Positions 55,461 to 64,000 of a DNA stretch of 64,000 nucleotides are shown piece after piece. The DNA comes from Sclerodactyla briareus (Eukaryota > Echinodermata > Holothuroidea > Dendrochirotida > Sclerodactylidae). The notes beneath the pieces are model-generated. The model worked only from the letters and a program-made list of their open reading frames with translations, was not told the DNA's origin and made no database searches. The position numbers were made by a program, and so were the translations under genes. The stretch lies in the NCBI GenBank assembly GCA_026419785.1, contig JAODTK010005744.1, positions 1 to 64,000 on the forward strand. Reading direction: 5' to 3'. Positions within the stretch are counted from its first letter, which is position 1, and every line of letters starts with the position of its first letter.

Positions 55461-56020
55461 TTAGGTCCAATTAAAGGACAACTGCAGCCAGGTTGAATAC
55501 AACCGGATGTTATATCCTGGAGATGAAAGAACTGTATTTAAAGGGCCAAGCCCCATATCATTGGGAGAATCCCAATTGCGCAGAATCCCAATTGCGGCAA
55601 TAAATGCTGACGTCATACTGGACAGCACATGGAAATTATGTTTATGTATTTCATTGATTTCATTTTGTTGATAAGTCAACATTAGCTAAGTTCTTTGTCC
55701 TTTCTCTCATCAAAATAACCATCAACATCTACCCACCCACTACAGCCATCCTCTCCCATGACTAATTTTTTTCCGAAGTGAAATTAATATTTGAATTTCA
55801 ATTGAAAACAAGAATGTTTGGTCAGGGGTTGTGCAAGTATGACATCAAATATTATTGCATGATGGATGCCGTTCGATCTTTGCATCACATGCTTCACAAT
55901 ACACAAATTTTCAAAGGGGACTGTAATGCGTACGGAAAGACTCTGAACTTCCGGTTTTGGACGGACCATTCAGTTTTAGCGCAAACCAGCTATGCGGGTT
56001 GAGCTATTGGAATCTGCATT
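55461..56020. other. Stretch with no recognised gene
   Basis: Short frames on both strands only. A small tandem duplication, GAATCCCAATTGCGCA/GAATCCCAATTGCGGC, is seen near 55567-55595. Confidence 0.4.
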
Positions 56021-56022
56021 CC

Positions 56023-56068
<46 letters not shown>

Positions 56069-56085
56069 ATCTGTCTATCTATCCA
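56023..56085. repeat. TCTA tetranucleotide microsatellite
   Basis: About eleven perfect TCTA units are followed by an interrupted segment (ATCTGTCTATCTATCC). The poly (SIYL) frame is its translation. Confidence 0.95.
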
Positions 56086-56189
56086 GTGGTTCAACAATTG
56101 CCTTTTTGGCTCCCAAACAGTCATTCTGCAAGGATTCCACCAAACTGACACAATGTTCAGTGACCCCCTGAGACATGTTGGACCTTGTG

Positions 56190-57130
56190 GAAGGGCAGGT
56201 CAAAGGTCAATGAAGATGTAATATAGGCCATATGTGTCAAATTTCAAAATGTATCTCTCCTACAAGTTTTGGTGTGCCAGTGCTGATGTTCGGTCATACT
56301 GATGGTCTATAACACCGTATCTTTCGGGGTGTTCTCAGGGATTTTTGGTCCAAGGTCACACTTGGGCCCGAGGGCCCATTTATGAAATTTCAAACAAAGT
56401 ACTTGAAACGCAACGCCACCCCACAAGCTCAATTGATTTTTCTTCAAGTTAAGGTAATGGTCCTTGGGCAGATGCCATCGTTGTGGTCCCTCGAATTTTG
56501 TGCCCATGATCCTTTTGGGCCCTATATGAATACAGCGGACTTTTTTAATCTCCTACACAAATTCTGTTGACAATGCTGATGTTCCGGATCTAATGATGGT
56601 ATATTATCAGTACTTTCGGTTGGCTTTTCAGGGATTCGGGACCCAAGGCCCAGTGTGGGCCCGGGGTTCATCATGTTGAATTACGTAAAATCCTTCTCGG
56701 TCTTCTCCGCTTAGGAATTTTGGTGCACGTGCTGACATTCGGTTATGATGATGGTCTAACAGCTACCTGAGGGGTGTTCCGGAATTTTTGGTATCAATGA
56801 TCCCACTTTTTTTTGGGGGCCCCCCCATTTTATGACATTTAATGCAATATACCTGATGCAGCTTCATTGATTTTCTTCAAAGTTACATGTTACGGTCCTT
56901 GGTTAGATCGTGGGTGTTGTTTGTTGGGAATTTTTGGGCCCAGCGCTCAGTTGGGCCCAAGGCCCATTTATGAAATACTGCAAAATCTTGTATCTCCTCA
57001 AGTCTGTTGCACAGTCTGATGTTCGGTCATATTGAGGCCTAATAGCCGTACAGTAGCTCCAGGGCGCGCCGTTAGGACCCAAGGCCCAGTGTGGGCCCTG
57101 TGGCCCATCATGGTGGAATGTTCATTGACT
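56190..57130. repeat. Tandem array, period about 146 bp
   Basis: GGGATTTTTGG...GGGCCCATTTATGAAAT-type blocks recur near 56339, 56490, 56633, 56774, 56927 and 57071, at spacings of 151, 143, 141, 153 and 144 bp. A GCTGATGTTCGGTCATACTG block alternates between the units, suggesting a dimeric higher order. The array opens with a perfect DR1 motif AGGTCAAAGGTCA at 56197-56209. Units are diverged and contain many stops. Confidence 0.75.
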
Positions 57131-57466
57131 GCTAGACATACGAAGATCAGGTCAAACGTTTTGTTACAGGGGCACATTAGATTTATGGTTTTGGAATTGC
57201 CTTCATTGGCCTTCATTATCTTGAACCTTTATCACATGATTATACAATCGTCTTGGTACATTTGTGTCATGTTCGAGCTACAGCACCATTGGTGCTCTTG
57301 TTACCAGCTATTATATTTAGCCCCTGCATAAATCATCCACCTGCAGTTGTCCTTCACGCTGGCTATTGACTAAAGTCATATGTGGCCTATTATGACTTTC
57401 CAGGTATAGCTGGCTTAGGTTTTGGTCAAACTGTTCTTATATAGATTTACTTCGTTTACTCCTCAG

Positions 57467-57605
57467 ATATGTGAGCACCTGTCACCAGAGGACTCTCGGC
57501 CATCTGCATACAGAGACACTTCAGAGGATACCAGGGCAGGAAGATCTACCTGGAGCACTCCTCCACAACTTTGAGAAGTTTCTACCTGATAGCAATCCGA
57601 TTTGA
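57467..57605 (+). CDS. Candidate terminal exon, unidentified
   Basis: TTACTTCGTTTACTCCTCAG is a good acceptor ending at 57466. The following frame runs 45 codons to a TGA at 57603-57605 and reads like protein (TLGHLHTETLQRIPGQEDLP, then LLHNFEKFLPDSNPI). Another frame is open from 57571 onward. No domain is recognised and no AATAAA follows closely. Confidence 0.28.
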
Positions 57606-57639
57606 TTTTATTCTGTGTGGGTTTGGAGAGACCAATGAG

Positions 57640-57840
57640 CCTATTCCAACGGTTACAGATAATGAGATTTTGAAGTTATTGTGTCAAAGGTCCGTAGGGG
57701 GTACACTGGGCCGCAAGATGTTGCACTTTCAGTGTGCAAACAATGTGTCAAAACTCCACGATTAAAAACTACAACATACATACACACCCTACCAGCACAA
57801 AACTTTACAGTATCCCCCCCCCCCATACTCATCAACAAAA
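57640..57840. repeat. Dispersed repeat shared with 19.05-19.24 kb
   Basis: See the matching copy at 19050-19235. The blocks GGTTACAG, AATGAGAT, TGTGTCAAAGGTC and ACAAAACTTTACAG followed by a C run and CATACTCATCAAC keep their order. The 60-64 codon frames across this segment therefore lie in repeat DNA. Confidence 0.6.
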
Positions 57841-58020
57841 AACCCTCTGAAAAGAGGGGATGAATGGATTGGTTGCTGACCCCAAAAAATACATCGTGCA
57901 GATTCACAAGCCAATAAGTTGAAGGGAGGTTAAAAGAAAAACGGAGGTAAAAAATTTGTTATTCATTATTCCACCCCAGAGTGCTTTAATGCTTGCTGCA
58001 ATGCATCCACCGCTCTCATC

Positions 58021-58130
58021 CAGTTCAAACTGTCATTTGTGGTTTCACCCAATCCGTCAACATTTTCTCCCCTTTTCCAGGAAAAGAGGCTCCATCGGGA
58101 AGAGAAACATTACTGCAGCTAGAGTGAGGG
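58021..58130 (+). repeat. Upstream copy of a duplicated exon-like segment
   Basis: CAGTTCAAACTGTCATTTGT, GGTTTCACCC, then CCCCTTTTCCAG and AAAAGAGGCTCCATCGGGAAG, CATTACTGCAGCTAGA match 60425-60535 in the same orientation, including the pyrimidine tract and AG. In this copy the frame after the AG (from 58081) continues without a clear donor. Confidence 0.55.
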
Positions 58131-58179
58131 GAATATGTGTCTGTCAGTTTAGTGTTTACAATTTTGGGAGGCAGGGGCG

Positions 58180-59085
58180 TTTAGTTTAGTTTAGTGAATA
58201 AGGTCAGGAAGGACAGATTCCTCATAAACGACCCCGAGCCACAACACCCCAGAAAAGAAAATGAACCAAAATCGAACTAAATAAGACGCCCTTGATTCCT
58301 GAAAAATAATCAAGACTGTTCTGAACGCATTCACACTCTTAGAGCAAACACATTTCATGAAGACAATTCCACGCATTGATCACTCTCTGCGAGAAGAAAT
58401 ATTTACGAATGTCCATTCTGCGGCGCTTGCCACGAAGCTTGAAACAGTGGCATCTATTTGCAGTACCATTGAAAATTCAAAAATAGTGGAAGTAGGCCAT
58501 CGCGTGCCATGGACATTTTGAAAACCTGAATCAAGTCACCCCGAATTCGCCTCAGCTCCATGGTATTTAGACCGAAGCCTTAATCTTTCCTCGTAAGATA
58601 AATTTTTCATGAGCGTGACATCATTTCTAGTTGCCCTAACGCTGAACGTTTTCAATTACATGCTTGTCTTTTGCAAAGTTGGGATTCCACACTTGTACAG
58701 AATACTCTAGGTCCGGTCTCACCAGTTGCTTTAAACAGCCTGACAACAATATCATTATCAAGGAAACTGAATTGACGTCTAATCAATCCAGAGAATCCAC
58801 TTACCTCTTCTAGCAGCTTCGTGTCACACTGCTTGACGGTTTCAAAGAAGAATCAAACACACCCCAGATCTTTTTCGAAATCACCTCCTGAAATATTTCG
58901 GCCATTCAACTTGAAGAAGTGTTGCGATTGTAAAAACCAACATGCATAACTGTGCACTTGTCGACATTGAAAAACATTTGCCAGTCGGAAACCAGTTGGA
59001 CTTATATCATATATCCCTTTGAACAAGGCAGCATCATCATCGAACCGACCTCCCGATACAACTTAGTATCGCCTGCGAACGTTCC
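58180..59085 (-). mobile_element. Dead 3' fragment of a CR1/Jockey-like LINE
   Basis: Read on the minus strand, a broken reverse transcriptase C-terminal region is recognisable. A FAGDTKLYREV string stands where the catalytic FADDTKLY motif is expected (59062-59079, second aspartate position intact, first replaced by glycine). Then come NVDKCTVMHVG, a GxxFEKDLG block, LVRPDLEYSVQVWNP, LSYEERLR, RRIRGDLIQVFKM and KRRRMDIRKYFFSQRV. They are scattered over all three frames with several stops. The element is truncated 5' of the FADD motif. Its 3' end is a CTAAA-type repeat tail (58180-58195), as expected for non-LTR retrotransposons. It is old and inactive. Confidence 0.9.
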
Positions 59086-59099
59086 TCAACCCTTGAATC

Positions 59100-59250
59100 A
59101 ACAGAACCTTCAGGGCCTGATGGTGGGGGGGGGCATATTAGTTTTTGACAAATCTCTGGAGACGAATATGGGGGAGGGGTCTAAGGGGAGGGGCCCCTCC
59201 CCCTTTGAAAATTTTTGATGTTAAGCGTCTTAGATGCAATATGGTGGCTA
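59100..59250. mobile_element. Element end matching 47.6 kb
   Basis: A G run, GGGGGAGGGGTCTAAGGGG, CCCCTCCCCCTTTGAAAAT and GCGTCTTAGATGCAATATGG match 47620-47735. It abuts the truncated end of the LINE fragment, so the LINE may have inserted into or been cut by this element. Confidence 0.5.
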
Positions 59251-60424
59251 TTTATGGTCACCTTTCTCACTCTTAGTATTGTTCATTTGGCGAAATGAAG
59301 TCAATTATGGATGCCAGTTACCCCCCCCCCCAAAAGAAAGGAACCGTTTCAAGTTGCCTACAATTTGATATAGCCTAACTTGTACTCTTGTTTCCACATT
59401 TTGCAGTCTTTGAATTGGGCAATAACATGTGAAATACAATCACAGCACATCTGGCTTGGAGCCTGTAATTCCGGCGGGGCCCTCTTCCCGAGTTGGCTAC
59501 AATTGAACATCAGCTGGACTGACTGTTGTCGACTGGAATGCCTTCACACAACTTGAAATTAGCTACTGACGTGTATTTCACTATCCAAGACTTCTTGTTT
59601 GTTGACAGGACGAAAAATTACTCCCGATGCGGACAATTATTATCGCCCCTGATTGAGACAACCGTTGGAACTACCTCATGTCGCCACATATCTTTAATCC
59701 GAGGCTGGCTTAGGTTTCAATAACTTATCATTCAGAAATGATCATATCATTTAGAAGCGCGCTTTCTAAAATTAAGAGAAAATTGATAGAATGTATTACT
59801 CATTGCTCACATCACTATGTCATACGCGTTTATACACGGAATTGGCAGCGAATGTATCTAGAATAGTAAATGGACATGCACTCATGAAATTATCACAGGA
59901 ATCTTTTATTATTAAGTTATACAGTTGATGTGACAATCGACTTCATACGTGAAATGGTATTGTGGCTGTACATATGCAACTCTCGCGGGTAACTCAGCGC
60001 TTAAAGTGCAAAGACAACCCCAAACAGTTCTATTTAGTTCTGTATATTATTCGGGACATCCACTCCCTTGTTTTAATTTCGTTCCGAATATTTACACTCC
60101 CCCACCCCCTACAAAAAAACATTGCTCAAATGCATTTTCACCAAAAAAAAATTTGGCTCAAATCTGAATTGGGGGACACACTCCCCTGTTCCCCCCCCCC
60201 CCCATGGCAGCGCCACTGGGTGAGAGGAGTGAATGTTATGTCCCTCATTACCCTCCCAACCCCCTCCCCTCCCCCTCCTTGAGTAAGCCACTACAGTGCA
60301 GCATGTACTGATCCTAAACAAAAAATCTAGTAATCACAGTACAGACAAACCAAATACATTCAGCTACACAAAACTCCCAATTAATTTGGAATGCGTGTAT
60401 GCTTCCCTCCTATCCACAGTCCTC
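59251..60424. other. Stretch with no recognised gene
   Basis: Short frames with no domain. C runs lie at 59321-59330 and 60190-60203, and GGCAGCGCCACTGGG at 60206 resembles a GCCACTG element end. Confidence 0.4.
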
Positions 60425-60484
60425 AGGGTTCAAACATCAGTTGTGGTTTCACTTGATCGTTAAGATCTTCTTCTCTTTTGTCAG

Positions 60485-60547
60485 GAGAGAGGCTCGTCGG
60501 GGGAAGACATTACTACTGCAGCTGAAAGAAGGGAACCTATAGACGAA
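60485..60547 (+). CDS. Candidate internal exon, 63 bp
   Basis: CTTCTTCTCTTTTGTCAG is a strong acceptor and GAA-GTGAGT (donor at 60548-60553) is close to consensus. Between them only one frame is open: ERGSSGEDITTAAERREPID plus E, exactly 21 codons in phase 0. The acceptor region and first half of the exon are duplicated at 58.02-58.13 kb. The composition suggests a linker or disordered segment rather than a domain. This is the best single splice-bounded candidate in the window. Confidence 0.35.
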
Positions 60548-60549
60548 GT

Positions 60550-61935
60550 GAGTCCCAACTGCAACTATTTTTTACGAGTACTAACACTCTGCTGTTTTTT
60601 CCCGCACCCGTGTGGCTAAGGAGAGAACTACTGCATATATCGCTCGTTGGAATCTAGAGGTGATTGGAAAGGGGGGCTCAGGTTCCAAATTGGAGATGCT
60701 TCTGCCACAGCCACATCAATTTGTCAAAAAGTGTATACCGGGCCATATTTACTCTGATTGAAGCGCACTACACGAGTGCCAGCACTCGAGCACCGCAATT
60801 AACGGGACGAATGATTCCAGTGACTACACAATTATACATTAATAGGCATTGTACCAAGGCGTGCGCACTGTACCACAGACTGAATTTGGTGAATTAAGTC
60901 CCTGCATAAACATACAAAGGAATGAAGACAACCCACTTTTATAGTCAGGGATCAATTTTCGGTTGTCTTTACCGCAAAGCGGATCAAATTTCTGACCTTT
61001 ATTTCTATCTTCTTGAGCTTCGGTCATGACAAAACAAAAAATTTGGTTGGTAAAAATGCAAATAATATGCTTTATTAGAGCTTAGCTTCTGAAATGAATA
61101 TAGACTGCCGTACATTAATAACCGGCTGGTGTTCAATTCATTGTAAAAAGGGGCTCTTAGAGCAGTGGGCATAACCAGTAGGAGGGGGGGGGGGGCACGC
61201 CACCCCCTGGGGAAAAAGAGGAGGGAAAATCAGTAGAGGAAGAAGGATCTATATGCACGACTCTCCGTGAATATCCAATACTCTGCGCTCCTGAAACTAG
61301 AGCTTCGAGAAATCCTGGACAGATGTCAATTCAGGGCCAAAGTACAAATTGTCTTTGCCAATTTCAATACACTAGCCTGTCTCAGCGTATTGTGGGCCCC
61401 AAGTTCTGGCATATTTTCCTACTTAGAGGTAGGCTGACGATCTGACCACCTCTGCCCCCTGAACCAACAACCCCCCAGGCCCCTGGGAGCTCCCCCCAAC
61501 CTCTTGGCTTGTGTGTAAGAAACTTGATCACATCACAAATGCAATGGAAATCCATGAAATGGGGTAATTTGGGATGACACAGTGTAAATTTCTCTTGTTT
61601 CTACAATTAGGAGAATGATTGTGCTTGTGCTGTATAATGTAGTTACACTTGTGTTCATATGAACGTGTCAGGACATCGCGTCTGAAGATTAAAGAAAAAT
61701 GTTTTTGTATTCTCAAACTGCCAGTTTTAAAGGACATGTTAAGGCACGATCGCAACCACTTCGCTATATTCAGTCATAACCTAAGGTATCCCCAGTGCGT
61801 CTGTAAATACAATTATGGAAAGTGCCCTCAGTTCAAAATCCACAGAGACAGGGCCCCCTAAAACTCGGAGTGTCGCACAATTTTTCCTTCGGGAGGAGAA
61901 TTAATACAGTTTTCAGAGAGGATGCATCACAAGGA
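60550..61935. other. No confident gene; one protein-like plus-strand frame
   Basis: A frame of 77 codons from about 60664 to a TAA at 60895-60897 reads reasonably (SKSVYRAIFTLIEAHYTSAS) but lacks clear splice sites, and the minus strand is open too. A G run at 61179-61192 next to CACGCCACCCCCTGG looks like the CCACTG-type element ends. The rest is unique AT-rich sequence. Confidence 0.25.
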
Positions 61936-61937
61936 AC

Positions 61938-62115
61938 TTTGCCGACCTGGAAACTTCCTCTGCCCTAAATGGCTGTTAACCCACATTGTTTTGTTCGCGC
62001 CCTAATTGCCGAGCGGAACCCCAGCCTAGTTATCTGGATATTAGAGGGCTCCCGTAGGGCCGATAATGACTGGAGGCATTAAGGCTATCGGTTCATCTCA
62101 TCATTGTTGCTGACA
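61938..62115. promoter_or_regulatory. Possible conserved noncoding element
   Basis: Non-repetitive sequence with locally raised CpG and TAAT-type cores: TTCGCGCCCTAATTGCC, GGCCGATAATGACTGG, GGCATTAAGGCTATCGG. It has no open frame and no repeat partner in the window. It resembles the 29.5 and 53.8 kb islands in texture but is less CpG-dense. Confidence 0.22.
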
Positions 62116-62928
62116 TCATCTCCCTGAAGAAAAAAAGGCGTCAACTCCCATATTTGGCAGAAATATTCACCCTCATGGTAACCTTGCAGATATTCGGTTA
62201 TTTCAGCTGGCAAATTTGGCTCTGGTGCCCATATCCTCTGCATTTATATTTTGGTCTAACAGTAAATTTGCCAAGTCATGTCCCATGGGCTTTTCAACTG
62301 AAAGCTCCTGGTGGACACAAAATTAAAAATTCCGGCTTCTTGTGTGGGATGGAGTTTTCCTGACCTAATTCTGACATGCTTTCCTCTCTTATTTGAAGAT
62401 CATCACTCAAATGTAGTTTGTGCGCTCATAGGGTGGTGGATTTATGCAGGGCCACTGCTGATTTGTGAGCACTACAAAAAATCCATATCCCACCCCCTCC
62501 CCCCAACTCCCATATTGGCCACCACCTGTGGTGCATAGGCAGAAGGAAACTAGGGGATCGTCTGTAGTGGTGTAATTACTTTCAATGGCTATTAATGCAG
62601 GACCTCACAGGTCTGACTAGTTTCAGTTATGAGTGGGGCAATCTCTCATTCTTGAAATGAAAAACCAAGAATGTCTGAGTACAGTGATGGTGCAGAGTGT
62701 AGGGCTTTTAGAGACACAATCACTTGGAGGGTTGGGGCCTAGGGGTTTTGAACTATGAGAATCAACAATCTATATTAACTGAGAAAGGCATTAGACTGTG
62801 TAATTGTGTGCCCTGTTGCAAATCCCCTTCGAGACCATCAAACTCAAACTGAGGAGCGCCTTTGTGTGTAACAATCGTTAGACCTTTCAGTTTGTTTGCT
62901 CTCTATCTTCGAATTTCTTCTACCATAG

Positions 62929-63092
62929 CCGATGGCATACCTTCGTTGTTTCATAGTGAGGATAGTAAAAAGGCATGGTCGGGTATGGAACAATCACGAG
63001 TGTTACCCTGTTCCAACTACATCGAAACCGTCCGTCGGAAGCATCAGAAACACATGATTAATTTAAAATCTAATCTATTGCGTCGGCAATAA
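62929..63092 (+). CDS. Candidate terminal coding exon
   Basis: GCTCTCTATCTTCGAATTTC followed by TTCTACCATAG is a good branch-pyrimidine-acceptor run ending at 62928. After two bases of a split codon, a 53-codon frame follows (DGIPSLFHSEDSKKAWSGME, NYIETVRRKHQKHMINLKS) and stops at TAA 63090-63092. An AATAAA overlaps that stop (63088-63093). A basic C-terminal tail is predicted, with no recognisable domain. Terminal exon of an unknown gene, or coincidence. Confidence 0.3.
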
Positions 63093-63093
63093 A
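63088..63093 (+). terminator. AATAAA polyadenylation-type hexamer
   Basis: A canonical hexamer that overlaps the stop codon of the candidate terminal exon. Such hexamers are common by chance in AT-rich DNA, so its value comes only from position. Confidence 0.25.
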
Positions 63094-63354
63094 CAACCAT
63101 CTAGGGTGAAGTTGACATCACAAAGCAAACTAGAGCTAATTTACTTTGACGCCGAGTAGAGAGGCTTTCAAACAGAAATCTTCGGACAAAATGCGAATCA
63201 TTTGTCCAAATCACATGTCACCATAACACGACTGTAAGCTAGGGCTCTGTGGGACATGCAACACAGCTCCACACTGACTCCTGCTCTGCATAAGAGCTTC
63301 AGTGCAGCATGTCGGTTCTTGTCTGAACCCCTAAAGTTATGGGGGCCACTGCAT

Positions 63355-63368
63355 TTTTTTTTTTTTTA
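63355..63368. repeat. Poly-T tract
   Basis: A run of about 14 T residues just upstream of the GC-rich segment. On the minus strand it could be the A tail of a retroposed copy lying further upstream on that strand (63.39-63.93 kb). Confidence 0.7.
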
Positions 63369-63389
63369 ACAACCAAAACCATTGCTCTT

Positions 63390-63930
63390 AACGGCTTCAG
63401 ACCACTCACTCCCTCATGAAGCACTGCATAAAAGGCACCAAGTCCACGTCTCCTATGGGCGAGCTACCATGCCAGGACCTGACCAAGCCCCCAGCTCCCT
63501 GAGGTACCTCCATGAGCTTCGAGGGCGTCGTGGCCGTCACCCCCAAGCCAACCGATTGCATTCTGACACACAACACTATGGGCAGAATCATCCGCCGGGA
63601 GGCGCACCATAGGCCCAAAGTACGAACGCAATTGACAATCTTCGATTCAGGCAGCTAACCTTCACAAGCCTCATTCCCCGAGATCCCTGGTATCATACCA
63701 TGGTGCCTGCCAGCGGTACCAGGATGTGTTAGACTCCCAACTTGGAACATTGGGTTGTGCCGTGCCCTTGTACGTGGTACTGCCCAGGTGTCCACCACTG
63801 TCCTCCACCATTGCATGCCGACTGCAATACCCAACCATGTCTGTTGAATAGCATGTGAACATGGTATCCCTACCTTTCATCCAAGGTACATATGAAAAAG
63901 TGTTATGAATATGAAGTCCCAATAGTGTTT
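63390..63930. CDS. GC-rich coding-like segment, strand unresolved
   Basis: This segment is much richer in GC than its surroundings. One plus-strand frame from ATG 63416 (MKHCIKGTKSTSPMGELPC, later MSFEGVVAVTPKPTDC and NTMGRIIRREAHHRPKVRTQ) has strongly G/C-ending codons but carries a TGA at 63500-63502 and a TAA at 63656-63658. A second plus frame is open from 63382 to 63612. On the minus strand 70- and 83-codon frames are open. The poly-T at its left border would be an A tail for a minus-strand retrocopy. A processed pseudogene or a broken exon is likely; no family is recognised. Confidence 0.25.
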
Positions 63931-64000
63931 TTTCAAAGTTGCACTGAATTGTATCTACTCGACTGAATTACACTGCCGTGTTATTGCATAGTTACAACTA

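Noticed and set aside
55957..56148. Repeated SIYL peptide
   Set aside because: Translation of the TCTA microsatellite.
58180..59085. Functional reverse transcriptase
   Set aside because: The catalytic FADD motif reads FAGD, several stops and frameshifts are present, and everything upstream of the motif is missing.

Overview
This is animal nuclear DNA with no bacterial, organellar or viral gene organisation. Open frames are short everywhere (the longest has 204 codons, with no recognisable domain), base composition is AT-leaning with isolated CpG-rich islands, and most of the recognisable content is transposon and tandem-repeat debris. A marine invertebrate deuterostome (echinoderm or hemichordate type, amphioxus less likely) fits the long poly-C/poly-G tracts, the element ends reading GGGTACGCCACTG next to runs of C, the tRNA-headed SINEs, a CR1/Jockey-like LINE 3' end and the abundant AGGTCA-containing tandem repeats. 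That assignment is inference from general pattern, not from a gene match. I recognise no complete gene. The window is best read as intergenic or intronic sequence with a few possible exons.

Layout. 0-13 kb: mostly unique sequence, a diverged tandem array (4.3-5.0 kb), poly-C tracts, a CpG-rich promoter-like island (7.64-7.96 kb), a cluster of CCCCGTCGGGG palindromes (9.3-10.0 kb) and the first good copy of a long-TIR MITE. 14.4-15.0 kb: a 79-bp minisatellite. 17.7-22 kb: five diverged direct copies of a unit of about 1 kb, with two more MITE copies inside. 22.0-25.5 kb: a GGGAACAT inverted-repeat block, a repeat array interrupted by a clean hAT-type MITE with an 8-bp target duplication, strong G tracts, and a 1.1-kb TIR element that carries a nested SINE. 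27.6-28.1 kb: a second SINE of the same family in the opposite orientation. 29.5 kb: a CpG-rich island with a 16-bp palindrome. 30.3-32.3 kb: a hairpin, a convincing minus-strand exon candidate, a PIF/Harbinger-like MITE and a plus-strand exon candidate. 34.7-36.1 kb: a duplicated AGGTCA-rich repeat block.

46.6-50.7 kb is the most repeat-dense part: a 41-bp minisatellite whose unit carries an inverted CCAAT box, a degenerate CTAGAAACAT array, then tandem arrays with periods near 148 bp and near 600 bp. 53.7-54.1 kb is another CpG-rich, regulatory-looking island. 55-57.1 kb holds a third SINE, a TCTA microsatellite and another array of about 146-bp period. 57.4-64 kb contains most of the exon-like signals on the plus strand (a duplicated exon with good splice sites at 58.08 and 60.49 kb, and a terminal-exon candidate with a polyadenylation signal at 62.9-63.1 kb) and a dead LINE 3' fragment on the minus strand.

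The themes that recur are four perfect AGGTCA-A-AGGTCA (DR1) motifs inside repeats, several unrelated tandem arrays with a repeat length close to 147 bp, and nested mobile elements that give a relative insertion order. None of the exon candidates can be joined into a gene from sequence alone.
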